Source: DASTCC01 sp035711465
GTDB lineage: Bacteria; Acidobacteriota; Vicinamibacteria; Vicinamibacterales; SCN-69-37
Length of the DNA: 5,614 nt
Assembly: GCA_035711465.1 (NCBI GenBank)
Contig: DASTCC010000584.1
Span: forward strand, 1 to 5,614
Reading direction: 5' to 3'
A program made the position numbers and the translations under genes. Below, piece after piece: positions 1 to 5,614 of the stretch (position 1 is the stretch's first letter; each line of letters starts with the position of its first letter). The notes under the pieces are model-generated. The model did no database searches. It had not been told where the DNA came from and worked only from the letters and a program-made list of their open reading frames with translations.

Positions 1-20
1 CCCGCTCCGACCCCGCCCGC

Positions 21-1244
21 CTACAAATGCCGCACAAATCCGAATGCGTCGTCGTCCTTGCGCCATTCGCCGCGCAGGGAGCGCAGGGCGGCGCGGGCGG
101 CGAGCCAGGCCAGGCTGTCGCCGTGCCAGCCGAAGGCCATCGCGAAAAAATGGAATGGGTAATTGCGGTGTGGGCCGATCCACGGCAGGCCGTCGAAGGT
201 GGAGACGATCGGCAGGTCCCAGCCCCATTTCGCCGGGAGGCCCGAGATTACCGGATATCGCACCGACAGCTCGTACATCAGCTGCGCAGTTCGCGGCACG
301 AGCACTTTGTCCCGTTGACGCGCGGCGACGGGCGCCGCGGCGGCGCCGGCGAACATCGCGCGATCGTCGGCGAGCCAACGCAGCCAGTGCGGCTCGGCCG
401 AGGCCTCGGTCACGATCGAGGCGCGCTTCCCCGCTTCCCGGCGCATCGCCGCGTTCAGCGGCTCGGTGACGACGACGAAGCCGGTGCGTTCGTGGACGTG
501 CCGGCGGAGCTGCGAGAACAGCCGGCCGGGCGCGCCGGTGGCGACGTAGACGAGCGTCGTCCGAATCTTTCCCGATGCCAGATGGACGTCCGCGTACTTG
601 CGGGTGAACGTCGTGCGCCGCACTTCGGATCGCTCGAACAGACGCGCGCCGGCATCATCCGCCTTCGCCGCCAGCGCCAGCGTCGTTCGTACCGGATCGA
701 TGACGCTCGCTTCGCGCAGACGAATGGCGCCGGTGGACTCGAGTCCCGTCTCGGCCTGGACGGCGCTGCCGGTCACCCACGCCGCGTCGACGCCCGCGGC
801 CTTGCGTGCCGCCTGTTCGCGGCGGAGATCGGCTGCCTCGTCAGCGCTGCCGGCGCTCACCAGCAGCGGCGCTTCGTGCAGATCCGCGTTGATGCGATGC
901 TTTGCGAGGGCGGTCGCGAACTCCTGCGCGGCGCGGCGGGTCTCCTTCCACGCGGTCCGCGCCACGCGCTTGCCCGACAGCGACTCGACCGTCCGGAACG
1001 ACGCATCCGGCTGCGGCACGATCGCGCCGATGCTGCTGGCAGTCGATCCCCGCGCCAGTCGATCGGCCTCGAAAAGCACGACGTTCGCGCCCCCTTTGGC
1101 CAGCACGAACGCTGCCAGACAACCAGTGAGGCCGCCGCCGATGATCACCGCGTCGGCGGTGTCGTCACCGCGAAACGCCGGATAACTGCGCCGCCGCGAC
1201 GGCCCCGTTCGATCGCTCCAATAGCTCACTCCGTAGCCGGGCAT
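21..1244 (-). CDS. FAD-dependent oxidoreductase, DAO (DadA/glycine oxidase-like) family
   Basis: A 407-residue flavoprotein of the D-amino-acid oxidase fold, which usually oxidises amines of amino acids or N-methylated compounds; the substrate here is unknown. Visible features: a short N-terminal lead with SYWSDR (7-12), a Rossmann FAD-binding motif VIIGGGLTG (33-41), the ribose-binding acid E59 ending the second strand, GSTASS (66-71) typical after it, a central substrate-domain segment, and a C-terminal FAD-contacting PWIGP (354-358) and FGWHGDS (371-377). The N-terminal layout recalls PuuB-like and DadA-like enzymes. No signal peptide or membrane segment is seen, so it is probably cytosolic. 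The ATG at 1242-1244 is preferred; a TTG at 1281-1283 would add 13 residues encoded partly by repeat DNA. Neither has a Shine-Dalgarno, unlike most genes here. It follows the M20 gene by 69 nt, so it may be the operon's last gene or separately transcribed. A direct role in lysine synthesis is not implied by the family. Confidence 0.85.
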   Translation of the reverse strand: MPGYGVSYWSDRTGPSRRRSYPAFRGDDTADAVIIGGGLTGCLAAFVLAKGGANVVLFEADRLARGSTASSIGAIVPQPDASFRTVESLSGKRVARTAWKETRRAAQEFATALAKHRINADLHEAPLLVSAGSADEAADLRREQAARKAAGVDAAWVTGSAVQAETGLESTGAIRLREASVIDPVRTTLALAAKADDAGARLFERSEVRRTTFTRKYADVHLASGKIRTTLVYVATGAPGRLFSQLRRHVHERTGFVVVTEPLNAAMRREAGKRASIVTEASAEPHWLRWLADDRAMFAGAAAAPVAARQRDKVLVPRTAQLMYELSVRYPVISGLPAKWGWDLPIVSTFDGLPWIGPHRNYPFHFFAMAFGWHGDSLAWLAARAALRSLRGEWRKDDDAFGFVRHL

Positions 1245-1253
1245 TGGGGGGGC

Positions 1254-1283
1254 AGCATATTTCGCAATGAGGCAGCGAGGCAA
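1254..1283 (-). promoter_or_regulatory. Weak sigma70-like promoter candidate before the FAD oxidoreductase
   Basis: On the minus strand TTGCCT (1278-1283) and TATGCT (1254-1259) are separated by 18 nt; each matches four of six positions of the -35 and -10 consensus. Transcription would begin about 6-9 nt further on, practically at the ATG at 1244, which would give a leaderless message and fit the absence of a Shine-Dalgarno. The -35 element falls inside the octamer repeat, so chance similarity is a real possibility. Confidence 0.25.
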
Positions 1284-1303
1284 TGAGGCATTGCGGCGAT
1301 GGC
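1264..1303. repeat. Degenerate 8-bp tandem repeat in the intergenic gap
   Basis: On the plus strand the stretch divides into five octamers: GCAATGAG, GCAGCGAG, GCAATGAG, GCATTGCG, GCGATGGC. Copies one and three are identical, forming an 11-bp direct repeat (GCAATGAGGCA at 1264-1274 and 1280-1290) with a 16-bp period; copies two, four and five are progressively diverged. It sits wholly between the M20 stop and the oxidoreductase ATG. Function is unknown; it may be a simple-sequence expansion. Confidence 0.75.
1280..1294. repeat. Short inverted repeat, 6-bp arms with 3-nt spacer
   Basis: GCAATG-AGG-CATTGC is a perfect 6-bp inverted repeat arising where the third and fourth octamers meet. In the transcript it could fold into a small hairpin, but the loop is tight and no T-run follows on the minus strand, so it is not called a terminator. 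It could equally be a protein-binding palindrome or a by-product of the repeat. Confidence 0.6.
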
Positions 1304-1313
1304 CACTTGCGGC

Positions 1314-2315
1314 TCACGCATCCAGCAGGTGCCGGCAGAGATGGACGTAGAGATCGACCGCGTGCGTGAGCTCGTCGATGCCGACGCTTTCGTCGGCCGT
1401 GTGTGCCAGCGTGATCGATCCCGGACCGAGCAGCAGCGGCGCGCCCCAGCGGTCGAGAAACGAGATGTCGGTGGCGAACGCAAACGACGCGCTCGGCATC
1501 CCCGGAACCGTATGCAGTATCACCGGCGTCACCACCGCGGTGTCTTCGACGCTGACGAGGTGGCCGACCGTCGCCAGAATCCGCTCTCGCACGTCGACGT
1601 GGCTGCCGACGGTGCGGAACATCAGCTCGGCGGACGCGGACGGGGAGATCACGTTCGTCGCGACGCCGCCGTCGATCAGCCCGACGCTGTAGAACGTGCG
1701 GCCCATCACCGGATCGTCCAGCCACTCGACGCCGCGGAGCAGGATCAGGGCGTCGATCAACTTGTCGATCGCCGACTCGCCGAGCTCCGGCTGGCTGGAG
1801 TGCGCGGCCTTGCCGGAGGCACGCAGCCGCGCGCGATAGACGCCGCGCGTCGCCGTGCCGAGCCGGTTGCCGGTCGGCTCGCCGTCGATCAGGTAGCGCG
1901 ATCCCGGCGGCGCCAGATTCGCCGTGCGCGCGCCGTCGCTGCCGCGCTCCTCGCCGACGACGAACAGCAGGCCGATGCGCTTCTCGCCGGCCGCACGCAA
2001 CCGCTCGGCCGCGCCGATCATGGCGACGAGCGCGCCTTTTGCATCGCAGGCGCCGCGGCCGTGCAGGCGATCGCCTTCGATGCGGCTCGGAAAGAAGGGC
2101 GGCACGGTGTCGAAGTGCGTCGAGAGCACGACCACCGGATCGTCGAACGACGCGAAGACGTTGAAGCGGCCGTCGGCGACCGGCTGCTCGGTGACGTCGT
2201 AGCCGAGATCGCGAAGCGTGCGCGCCAGGAACGATCCGGCCGCCGCTTCGCGGCCGGTCGTCGAGTCGATGTCGACGAGCGCGCGCGTGAGTGCGATCTG
2301 CGCTACCGAATCCAC
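1314..2315 (-). CDS. M20-family metallo-deacylase, probable DAP-pathway desuccinylase (DapE role)
   Basis: A 333-residue di-zinc M20 peptidase-family amidohydrolase. Expected family residues are all visible: H67 and D69 (STHFDTVP), bridging D91 (GRGACDAKG), catalytic E122 and metal ligand E123 (VGEERG), E146 (DGEPTG), H172 in the dimerisation domain (AAHSSQP), N221 (ATNVISP), R234, and C-terminal ligand H305 (LAHTADE). By position, directly after and overlapping dapD by 13 nt, the likely job is removal of succinate from N-succinyl-LL-DAP, releasing LL-DAP. However, the C-terminal GPGSI-x-x-AH-x-x-DE pattern is typical of ArgE-type acetylornithine deacetylases rather than E. coli-type DapE, and the protein is shorter than either (about 375-385). 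An acetyl-ornithine or LysK-like substrate therefore cannot be excluded, and I give no gene symbol. The GTG at 2313-2315 is chosen for its GGAG 8 nt upstream and because the mature fold starts there; the upstream in-frame extension is a dapD shadow. Confidence 0.85.
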   Translation of the reverse strand: MDSVAQIALTRALVDIDSTTGREAAAGSFLARTLRDLGYDVTEQPVADGRFNVFASFDDPVVVLSTHFDTVPPFFPSRIEGDRLHGRGACDAKGALVAMIGAAERLRAAGEKRIGLLFVVGEERGSDGARTANLAPPGSRYLIDGEPTGNRLGTATRGVYRARLRASGKAAHSSQPELGESAIDKLIDALILLRGVEWLDDPVMGRTFYSVGLIDGGVATNVISPSASAELMFRTVGSHVDVRERILATVGHLVSVEDTAVVTPVILHTVPGMPSASFAFATDISFLDRWGAPLLLGPGSITLAHTADESVGIDELTHAVDLYVHLCRHLLDA

Positions 2316-3145
2316 GTCTCGAGCTCCGTCCGGGTGTCGGTGCGATCGTCGCGGTACTTCACGATCACCGGCGTCGCCAGCGAGAGGCCCCACTCGCGTC
2401 CCTGACCCACGGACACCGCTCGCGACCCGGGCACCACCACCGCGCCCTTCGGCACCACCAGTGGCTGGCCCGGCTCCGGCTTGATGACCCTGCCGCGGGG
2501 CAGATCGTAGAGCGGCGTCGATCCCGTGATGACGACGCCGGCGGCGATCACCGCGCGCTCGCAAACGATCGCGCCCTCGTAGATTCCGGTATTGCCGCCC
2601 ACCAGCACGTCGTCTTCGACGATCACCGGCATGGCGCCGACCGGCTCGATGACGCCGCCGATTTGCGCGGCCGCCGACAAATGCACGCGCCTGCCAATCT
2701 GCGCGCACGATCCCACCAGCGCATGCGAATCGACCAGCGCTCCCTCGTCGACGTAGGCGCCGATGTTGATGTACATCGGCGGCATGCAGACGACGCTCTT
2801 CGCGACGTAGGCGCCTTCACGAATCGTCGAGCCGCCGGGCACGATGCGCACGCCCGCATCGACGCCAGGCTTCTTCAGCGGCATCGTGTCCTTGTCGTAG
2901 AACGGCCAGCGTCCGTGATCGGCGGAGATGTCGACGACGTCGCCGAAACGGAATCCGAGCAGGACGCCCTGCTTCACCCAGGTGTTGACGCGCCACCCGG
3001 TGGGCGCCGAAGCATCCCGCTCGGCGGCGCGAATCTCGCCGCGGCCGAGACCGCGCTGCAGCTCGAAGAACGCCTCGCGGGCCGCGGCCTTGTCCGCACC
3101 GGACCCAGCCGCGAAGAGCGACGCGATTGTGTCGGCGAGCGCCAT
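2303..3145 (-). CDS. dapD: Tetrahydrodipicolinate N-succinyltransferase (DapD)
   Basis: DapD transfers succinate from succinyl-CoA to tetrahydrodipicolinate, giving N-succinyl-2-amino-6-oxopimelate and committing the cell to the acylated DAP route. The 280-residue product (E. coli 274) has an N-terminal helical part (1-50), a middle domain with GWRVNTWVKQG (50-60), and a left-handed parallel beta-helix from about residue 100 to 240 built of hexapeptide-like turns: IREGAY, NIGAYVDEG, VGSCAQIG, VEDDVLVGG. D139 (in VDSH) and E190 (in GIYEG) align with the catalytic Asp and Glu described for DapD. A C-terminal YRDDRTDTRTELE stretch closes the protein. The ATG at 3143-3145 overlaps the dapA TGA as TGATG. 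No convincing Shine-Dalgarno precedes it, so translation probably depends on reinitiation after dapA. The open frame continues upstream inside dapA but is low-complexity Arg/Ala shadow sequence. A tetrahydrodipicolinate acetyltransferase (DapH) is less likely: it is shorter and has a different N-terminus. Confidence 0.95.
   Translation of the reverse strand: MALADTIASLFAAGSGADKAAAREAFFELQRGLGRGEIRAAERDASAPTGWRVNTWVKQGVLLGFRFGDVVDISADHGRWPFYDKDTMPLKKPGVDAGVRIVPGGSTIREGAYVAKSVVCMPPMYINIGAYVDEGALVDSHALVGSCAQIGRRVHLSAAAQIGGVIEPVGAMPVIVEDDVLVGGNTGIYEGAIVCERAVIAAGVVITGSTPLYDLPRGRVIKPEPGQPLVVPKGAVVVPGSRAVSVGQGREWGLSLATPVIVKYRDDRTDTRTELETWIR
2324..2327 (-). promoter_or_regulatory. Shine-Dalgarno of the M20 deacylase gene
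   Basis: GGAG on the minus strand lies 8 nt before the GTG at 2313-2315, inside the final codons of dapD. It decides the start: no ATG lies near the conserved N-terminus in this frame, and the open frame running further upstream lacks family similarity. Confidence 0.6.
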
Positions 3146-4050
3146 CAGGCCCGCGCTTCGGCGACGATCGGCAGGCCGAACGCCTTCATTACGCCGAGCA
3201 CCTTCTCCTGCGACGCCTGCCGCGGCGGTACCATCGGCAGCCGCCAGACGGGATCGCACAAGCCCATCGCGGCCATCGCGAACTTCACCGGCCCGGGACT
3301 CGACTCGCAGAAGTTCACCTGCATCAGCGGCAGCAGCTTCGCGTGCCACCGCCGCGCTTCGCCGAAGTCGCCGCGTTCGCCGGCCTCGACCATGTGCACC
3401 ATCTCGGCGGGCGCTTCGTTCGATGCCACCGAGATGATGCCGCGGCCGCCGATCGCCATCAGCGGCAGCGTCAGCGCGTCGTCGCCCGACAGCACGATGA
3501 AGTCGTCGGGCACGAGATGGCATATCTCGGCCATCTGGCTGACGTTGCCCGACGCTTCCTTGACGCCGACGATGTTCGGAATCGTCGCCAGGCGTGCGAG
3601 CGTCGCCGGGTCGACGTTGCAGCCGGTTCGTCCTGGCACGTTGTAGACGACGATCGGCAGGGCCGTCGACTCGGCGATCGCCTTGTAGTGCTGATACAAC
3701 CCTTCGGGCGTCGGCTTGTTGTAGTACGGCGTCACCGACAGGATCCCCTGCGCGCCGGCGCGCTCCATCATCTTCGCCGCGTGGATCACTTCCTTCGTGT
3801 CGTAGCCCCCGGCGCCGGCCATTACCAGCGCGCGGCCCTTCGCCTCCTCGACGACGAGCTCGACGACGCGGCGGCGCTCGTCCTCGGAGAGCGTGGGCGT
3901 TTCGCCGGTGGTGCCGCAGGGCACGAGGAAGTGCACGCCGGCGTCGACCTGGCGTTTGGCGAGCCGGCGCACCGCGGCTTCGTCGAGCGACGTGTCGGTC
4001 TTGAACGGCGTGATCAGTGCGGTGCCGACGCCTGTGAATATCGATCGCAT
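3145..4050 (-). CDS. dapA: 4-hydroxy-tetrahydrodipicolinate synthase (DapA)
   Basis: DapA condenses pyruvate with aspartate-4-semialdehyde, the first step specific to lysine/DAP; it is a cytosolic class I aldolase-type TIM barrel, usually tetrameric. The 301-residue product matches the family length (about 290-300). Visible landmarks: GTALITPF (9-16), PCGTTGETPTL (44-54) with the T47/T48 proton-relay and pyruvate-binding pair, PYYNKP (108-113) with Y110, YNVPGRTG (136-143) with catalytic Y136 and substrate-binding R141, and GVKEASG (162-168) with K164 as the Schiff-base lysine. All expected catalytic residues are present. The ATG at 4048-4050 is chosen because AGGAG lies 8 nt upstream and the protein then begins at the family's usual MxxxFxGVGTA; the frame stays open 43 codons further up but reads back into dapB. 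It starts 22 nt after dapB and shares its stop with the dapD start. Alternatives such as N-acetylneuraminate lyase are unlikely given the dap context. Confidence 0.97.
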   Translation of the reverse strand: MRSIFTGVGTALITPFKTDTSLDEAAVRRLAKRQVDAGVHFLVPCGTTGETPTLSEDERRRVVELVVEEAKGRALVMAGAGGYDTKEVIHAAKMMERAGAQGILSVTPYYNKPTPEGLYQHYKAIAESTALPIVVYNVPGRTGCNVDPATLARLATIPNIVGVKEASGNVSQMAEICHLVPDDFIVLSGDDALTLPLMAIGGRGIISVASNEAPAEMVHMVEAGERGDFGEARRWHAKLLPLMQVNFCESSPGPVKFAMAAMGLCDPVWRLPMVPPRQASQEKVLGVMKAFGLPIVAEARA

Positions 4051-4058
4051 GTGTCGTT

Positions 4059-4063
4059 CTCCT
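4059..4063 (-). promoter_or_regulatory. Shine-Dalgarno of dapA
   Basis: AGGAG on the minus strand, 8 nt before the dapA ATG and wholly within the 22-nt dapB-dapA gap. It fixes the ATG at 4048-4050 as the start. Confidence 0.75.
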
Positions 4064-4072
4064 GGAAAACCG

Positions 4073-4756
4073 TCACCCTGCAAGCATGTCGTCGATCGTG
4101 AACCAGCCGCGCTTGCCTTCGAGCCATGTCGCGGCTTCCAACGCGCCTTCCGCGAACACCGCGCGATCGCGCACGGCATGCGTCAGCGTCACCGTCTCCG
4201 ACGGCCCGTCGAATCCGACCGTGTGCGTGCCCGGAATCGATCCGGCGCGCGTCGACGACATGTCGATCGCGCGCGGGTAGCCGGCGCCGATCATCGCCGA
4301 GTTCAGCGTCACCGCCGTGCCCGACGGCGCGTCCTTCTTCTTGTCGTGGTGCGCTTCGTGGATCCAGGCGCCGACGTCCGCCCGCGCGCCGAACCGCCGC
4401 GCCGCGTCCTCGACGAGGGCGCGGAAGATGTGCATGCCGAGCGAGAAGTTCGACGCCGCGAGCACGCCGATCTCGTAGCGCGCGGCGACGGCGCGCAGCT
4501 CCGCTTCCTGCGCGTGCCACCCGGTCGTGCCGATGACGACGCTGACGCCCGCGGCGGCGAGCCTGGGCAGGTTGGTCGGCACCGCAGGCGGCTGCGAGAA
4601 GTCGATGGCCATGCGCGCCCCCTCGGCGACGGCGCGCTCGATCGCGTCCTCCTCCGAACGGCTGGTGAGAATGCCGGCGATCGTGAAGTCGTACGCCGGC
4701 GCCATCCTGGCGACGAGCTGTCCCATCCGGCCGTGTCCAACGAGCATCAGCTTCAC
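4073..4756 (-). CDS. dapB: 4-hydroxy-tetrahydrodipicolinate reductase (DapB), compact form
   Basis: DapB reduces the DapA product to tetrahydrodipicolinate with NAD(P)H in the cytosol. The 227-residue product shows the N-terminal Rossmann motif VGHGRMG (6-12), DFS (52-54), GTTGW (76-80), ASNFSLG (101-107) and the signature EAHHDKKKDAPSGTA (134-148). In that signature H136, H137 and K140 match the catalytic His-His-x-x-Lys of E. coli DapB, and PSGT binds the substrate carboxylate. E. coli DapB is about 273 residues; most of the shortening lies between the second strand (ILTSRS, 29-34) and DFS, a segment that is longer in E. coli. The GTG start is chosen because AAGGAGG lies 4 nt upstream and Met or Val directly before the Rossmann strand is usual. 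An ATG three codons in (4745-4747) is possible but would sit 13 nt from that site. GTG and the lysC TGA overlap as GTGA, implying translational coupling. Confidence 0.96.
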   Translation of the reverse strand: MKLMLVGHGRMGQLVARMAPAYDFTIAGILTSRSEEDAIERAVAEGARMAIDFSQPPAVPTNLPRLAAAGVSVVIGTTGWHAQEAELRAVAARYEIGVLAASNFSLGMHIFRALVEDAARRFGARADVGAWIHEAHHDKKKDAPSGTAVTLNSAMIGAGYPRAIDMSSTRAGSIPGTHTVGFDGPSETVTLTHAVRDRAVFAEGALEAATWLEGKRGWFTIDDMLAG

Positions 4757-5614
4757 GAAGCCTCCTTGGTGCCGGCGAGATTGGCGGTCTCGACGGCGCG
4801 GCCGAGAAACCGCTCGTGCACGCGCAGCAGCGCGGACTCGAGATCGGCTTCGCGAATCACCAGGGTGATGTTCCGGCGCGCCGCCGCCTGCGAGACCATC
4901 CGGATCGGCACGCCGCCGACGGCCTCGAGCAGGTGGCTGACGAACGTCGGATCGTTCTGCAGCCCGTCGCCGACGGCGCAGATGATCGCCATGTCGTCCT
5001 CGCGCGTCACCTCGGCGACGTCGCTGAGCGTCGTCATGATCTCCGGCAGGTGCCGGCGGTCGTCGACCGTCACCGAGACGCTGACCTCCGACGTCGTCAC
5101 CACGTCCACCGAGGTGCGGTGCTGCTCGAAGACGTCGAAGATCCGCTTGAGGAAGCCGTGCGCCATCAGCATCCGCGTCGACGTGATATCGACGACGGTG
5201 ACGCCCTTCTTCGACGCCACCGCGGTGAGCGGGCTCGCCGAGGGCGGGCGGTCGCGCGTGATCAGCGTGCCCATCGCGTCCTGCGGCCGCCGGGAATTGA
5301 GGATGCGCACGGGAATGTTCTTGGCGACCGCCGGCTGAATCGTCGCCGGATGCAGCACCTTGGCGCCGAAATACGCGAGCTCGGACGCCTCGGCGAACGA
5401 GAGGTGCGGCACCACGTGCACGTCGCGGACGACGCGCGGGTCGGCTGTCAGCATGCCATCGACGTCGGTCCAGATCTGGATCTCGGTGGCGCCCAGGCAG
5501 GCGCCGATGATCGCCGCCGAATAATCCGATCCACCGCGACCAAGCGTCGTCGTCACGCCCTCTTTTGTGGCGCCGACGAAGCCGCCGATGACGACGATAC
5601 GGCGATCCACCAAC
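4753..5614 (-). CDS. lysC: Aspartate kinase (LysC), 3' part; N-terminus beyond window
   Basis: Aspartate kinase phosphorylates L-aspartate to 4-aspartyl phosphate, the committed cytosolic step to lysine, threonine, methionine and DAP. About 287 codons are visible. Related monofunctional enzymes are about 450 residues, so the N-terminal part with the KFGG nucleotide motif lies off the right edge; the leftmost in-frame TTG at the edge is an internal Leu, not a start. Visible-residue numbering: kinase core GRGGSDYSAA at 25-34, WTDVDGMLTADPR at 48-60, FGAKVLHP at 82-89, then two C-terminal ACT domains (about 138-200 and 205-270). The first ACT carries TTSEVSV at 173-179, the region lined with lysine-feedback residues in E. 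coli LysC, so allosteric control by an end product is inferred. A TGA follows directly, so there is no homoserine dehydrogenase fusion. The stop overlaps the dapB GTG by 4 nt. Any promoter or lysine riboswitch would be outside the window. Confidence 0.95.
   Translation of the reverse strand, partial: LVDRRIVVIGGFVGATKEGVTTTLGRGGSDYSAAIIGACLGATEIQIWTDVDGMLTADPRVVRDVHVVPHLSFAEASELAYFGAKVLHPATIQPAVAKNIPVRILNSRRPQDAMGTLITRDRPPSASPLTAVASKKGVTVVDITSTRMLMAHGFLKRIFDVFEQHRTSVDVVTTSEVSVSVTVDDRRHLPEIMTTLSDVAEVTREDDMAIICAVGDGLQNDPTFVSHLLEAVGGVPIRMVSQAAARRNITLVIREADLESALLRVHERFLGRAVETANLAGTKEAS
4761..4767 (-). promoter_or_regulatory. Shine-Dalgarno of dapB
   Basis: The minus strand reads AAGGAGG four nucleotides before the GTG of dapB, inside the last codons of lysC. 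This is a near-perfect anti-16S match. It supports GTG at 4754-4756 as the start over the later in-frame ATG. Confidence 0.75.

Noticed and set aside
27..1286. A 419-codon plus-strand open frame lying antisense over almost the whole FAD oxidoreductase gene.
   Set aside because: It is in the same codon register as the real gene, so its stops would require sense TTA, CTA or TCA codons, which are rare at this G+C. The translation is Arg/Gly/Ala-rich with no family motif.
1280..1294. Possible intrinsic terminator between the M20 gene and the oxidoreductase.
   Set aside because: The stem is only 6 bp with a 3-nt loop, and the minus strand shows no T-run after it.
1314..2708. A longer 464-residue version of the M20 deacylase running into dapD.
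   Set aside because: The extra 131 residues are Arg/Gly-rich dapD shadow. Family similarity begins at the GTG at 2315, which has its own Shine-Dalgarno.
2303..3523. A 406-residue version of DapD, extended at its N-terminus into dapA.
   Set aside because: The extension is antisense-like low complexity within dapA. The ATG in the TGATG junction gives a 280-residue protein of normal family length.
1299..5338. A chain of long plus-strand open frames (1299-2405, 2291-3646, 3127-4101, 3893-5338) that looks like an antisense gene set.
   Set aside because: Each is a register shadow over most of its length of the minus-strand dap genes, with Arg-rich low-complexity translations and no motifs or plausible ribosome-binding sites. 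Purifying selection clearly acts on the minus-strand frames, where full catalytic signatures are seen.
5611..5613. TTG at the right edge as the start of a short aspartate kinase.
   Set aside because: The protein already begins inside the kinase domain, just before GRGGSD. The N-terminal catalytic half must lie outside the window, so this is an internal Leu.
1..5614. A novel defence, mobile or otherwise undescribed system.
   Set aside because: All coding capacity is explained by recognised metabolic families with intact active-site residues. No transposase, nuclease, toxin, phage gene, CRISPR or large repeat is visible.

Overview
The window is a dense, high-G+C bacterial block in which every credible gene lies on the minus strand, so it reads from right to left. 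It is most simply one lysine/diaminopimelate (DAP) biosynthesis operon. In transcription order it contains: the 3' part of lysC (aspartate kinase, cut by the right edge), dapB, dapA, dapD, an M20 metallo-deacylase placed as the DapE-type desuccinylase, and an FAD-dependent DAO-family oxidoreductase. No RNA gene, insertion sequence, CRISPR array or phage gene is visible.

The first five genes are tightly packed. lysC and dapB overlap by 4 nt (GTGA). dapB and dapA are 22 nt apart, with a clear Shine-Dalgarno in the gap. dapA and dapD share one base (TGATG). dapD and the M20 gene overlap by 13 nt, and the M20 GTG start has its own GGAG. The products cover aspartate phosphorylation (LysC), formation of hydroxy-tetrahydrodipicolinate (DapA), its reduction (DapB), N-succinylation (DapD) and later removal of the acyl group (M20). 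This is the succinylase branch of the DAP pathway, feeding peptidoglycan and lysine. Aspartate-semialdehyde dehydrogenase, the DapC/ArgD aminotransferase, DapF and LysA are not in the window.

The only real gap, 69 nt between the M20 gene and the FAD oxidoreductase (1245-1313), holds a degenerate 8-bp tandem repeat, a 6-bp inverted repeat, a run of seven G (C on the coding strand) and a weak promoter-like pair. The oxidoreductase lacks a Shine-Dalgarno and may be expressed separately from the dap genes.

Organism: high G+C, Shine-Dalgarno use, a short DapB, the GGN-x-GIYEG form of DapD and this gene order would fit an environmental bacterium such as an acidobacterium (Vicinamibacteria-like). 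That is inference from general familiarity, not from a search. I see no undescribed system here. The points worth a second look are the octamer repeat, the ArgE-like signature of the deacylase in a dapE position, and the unexplained oxidoreductase at the operon tail.
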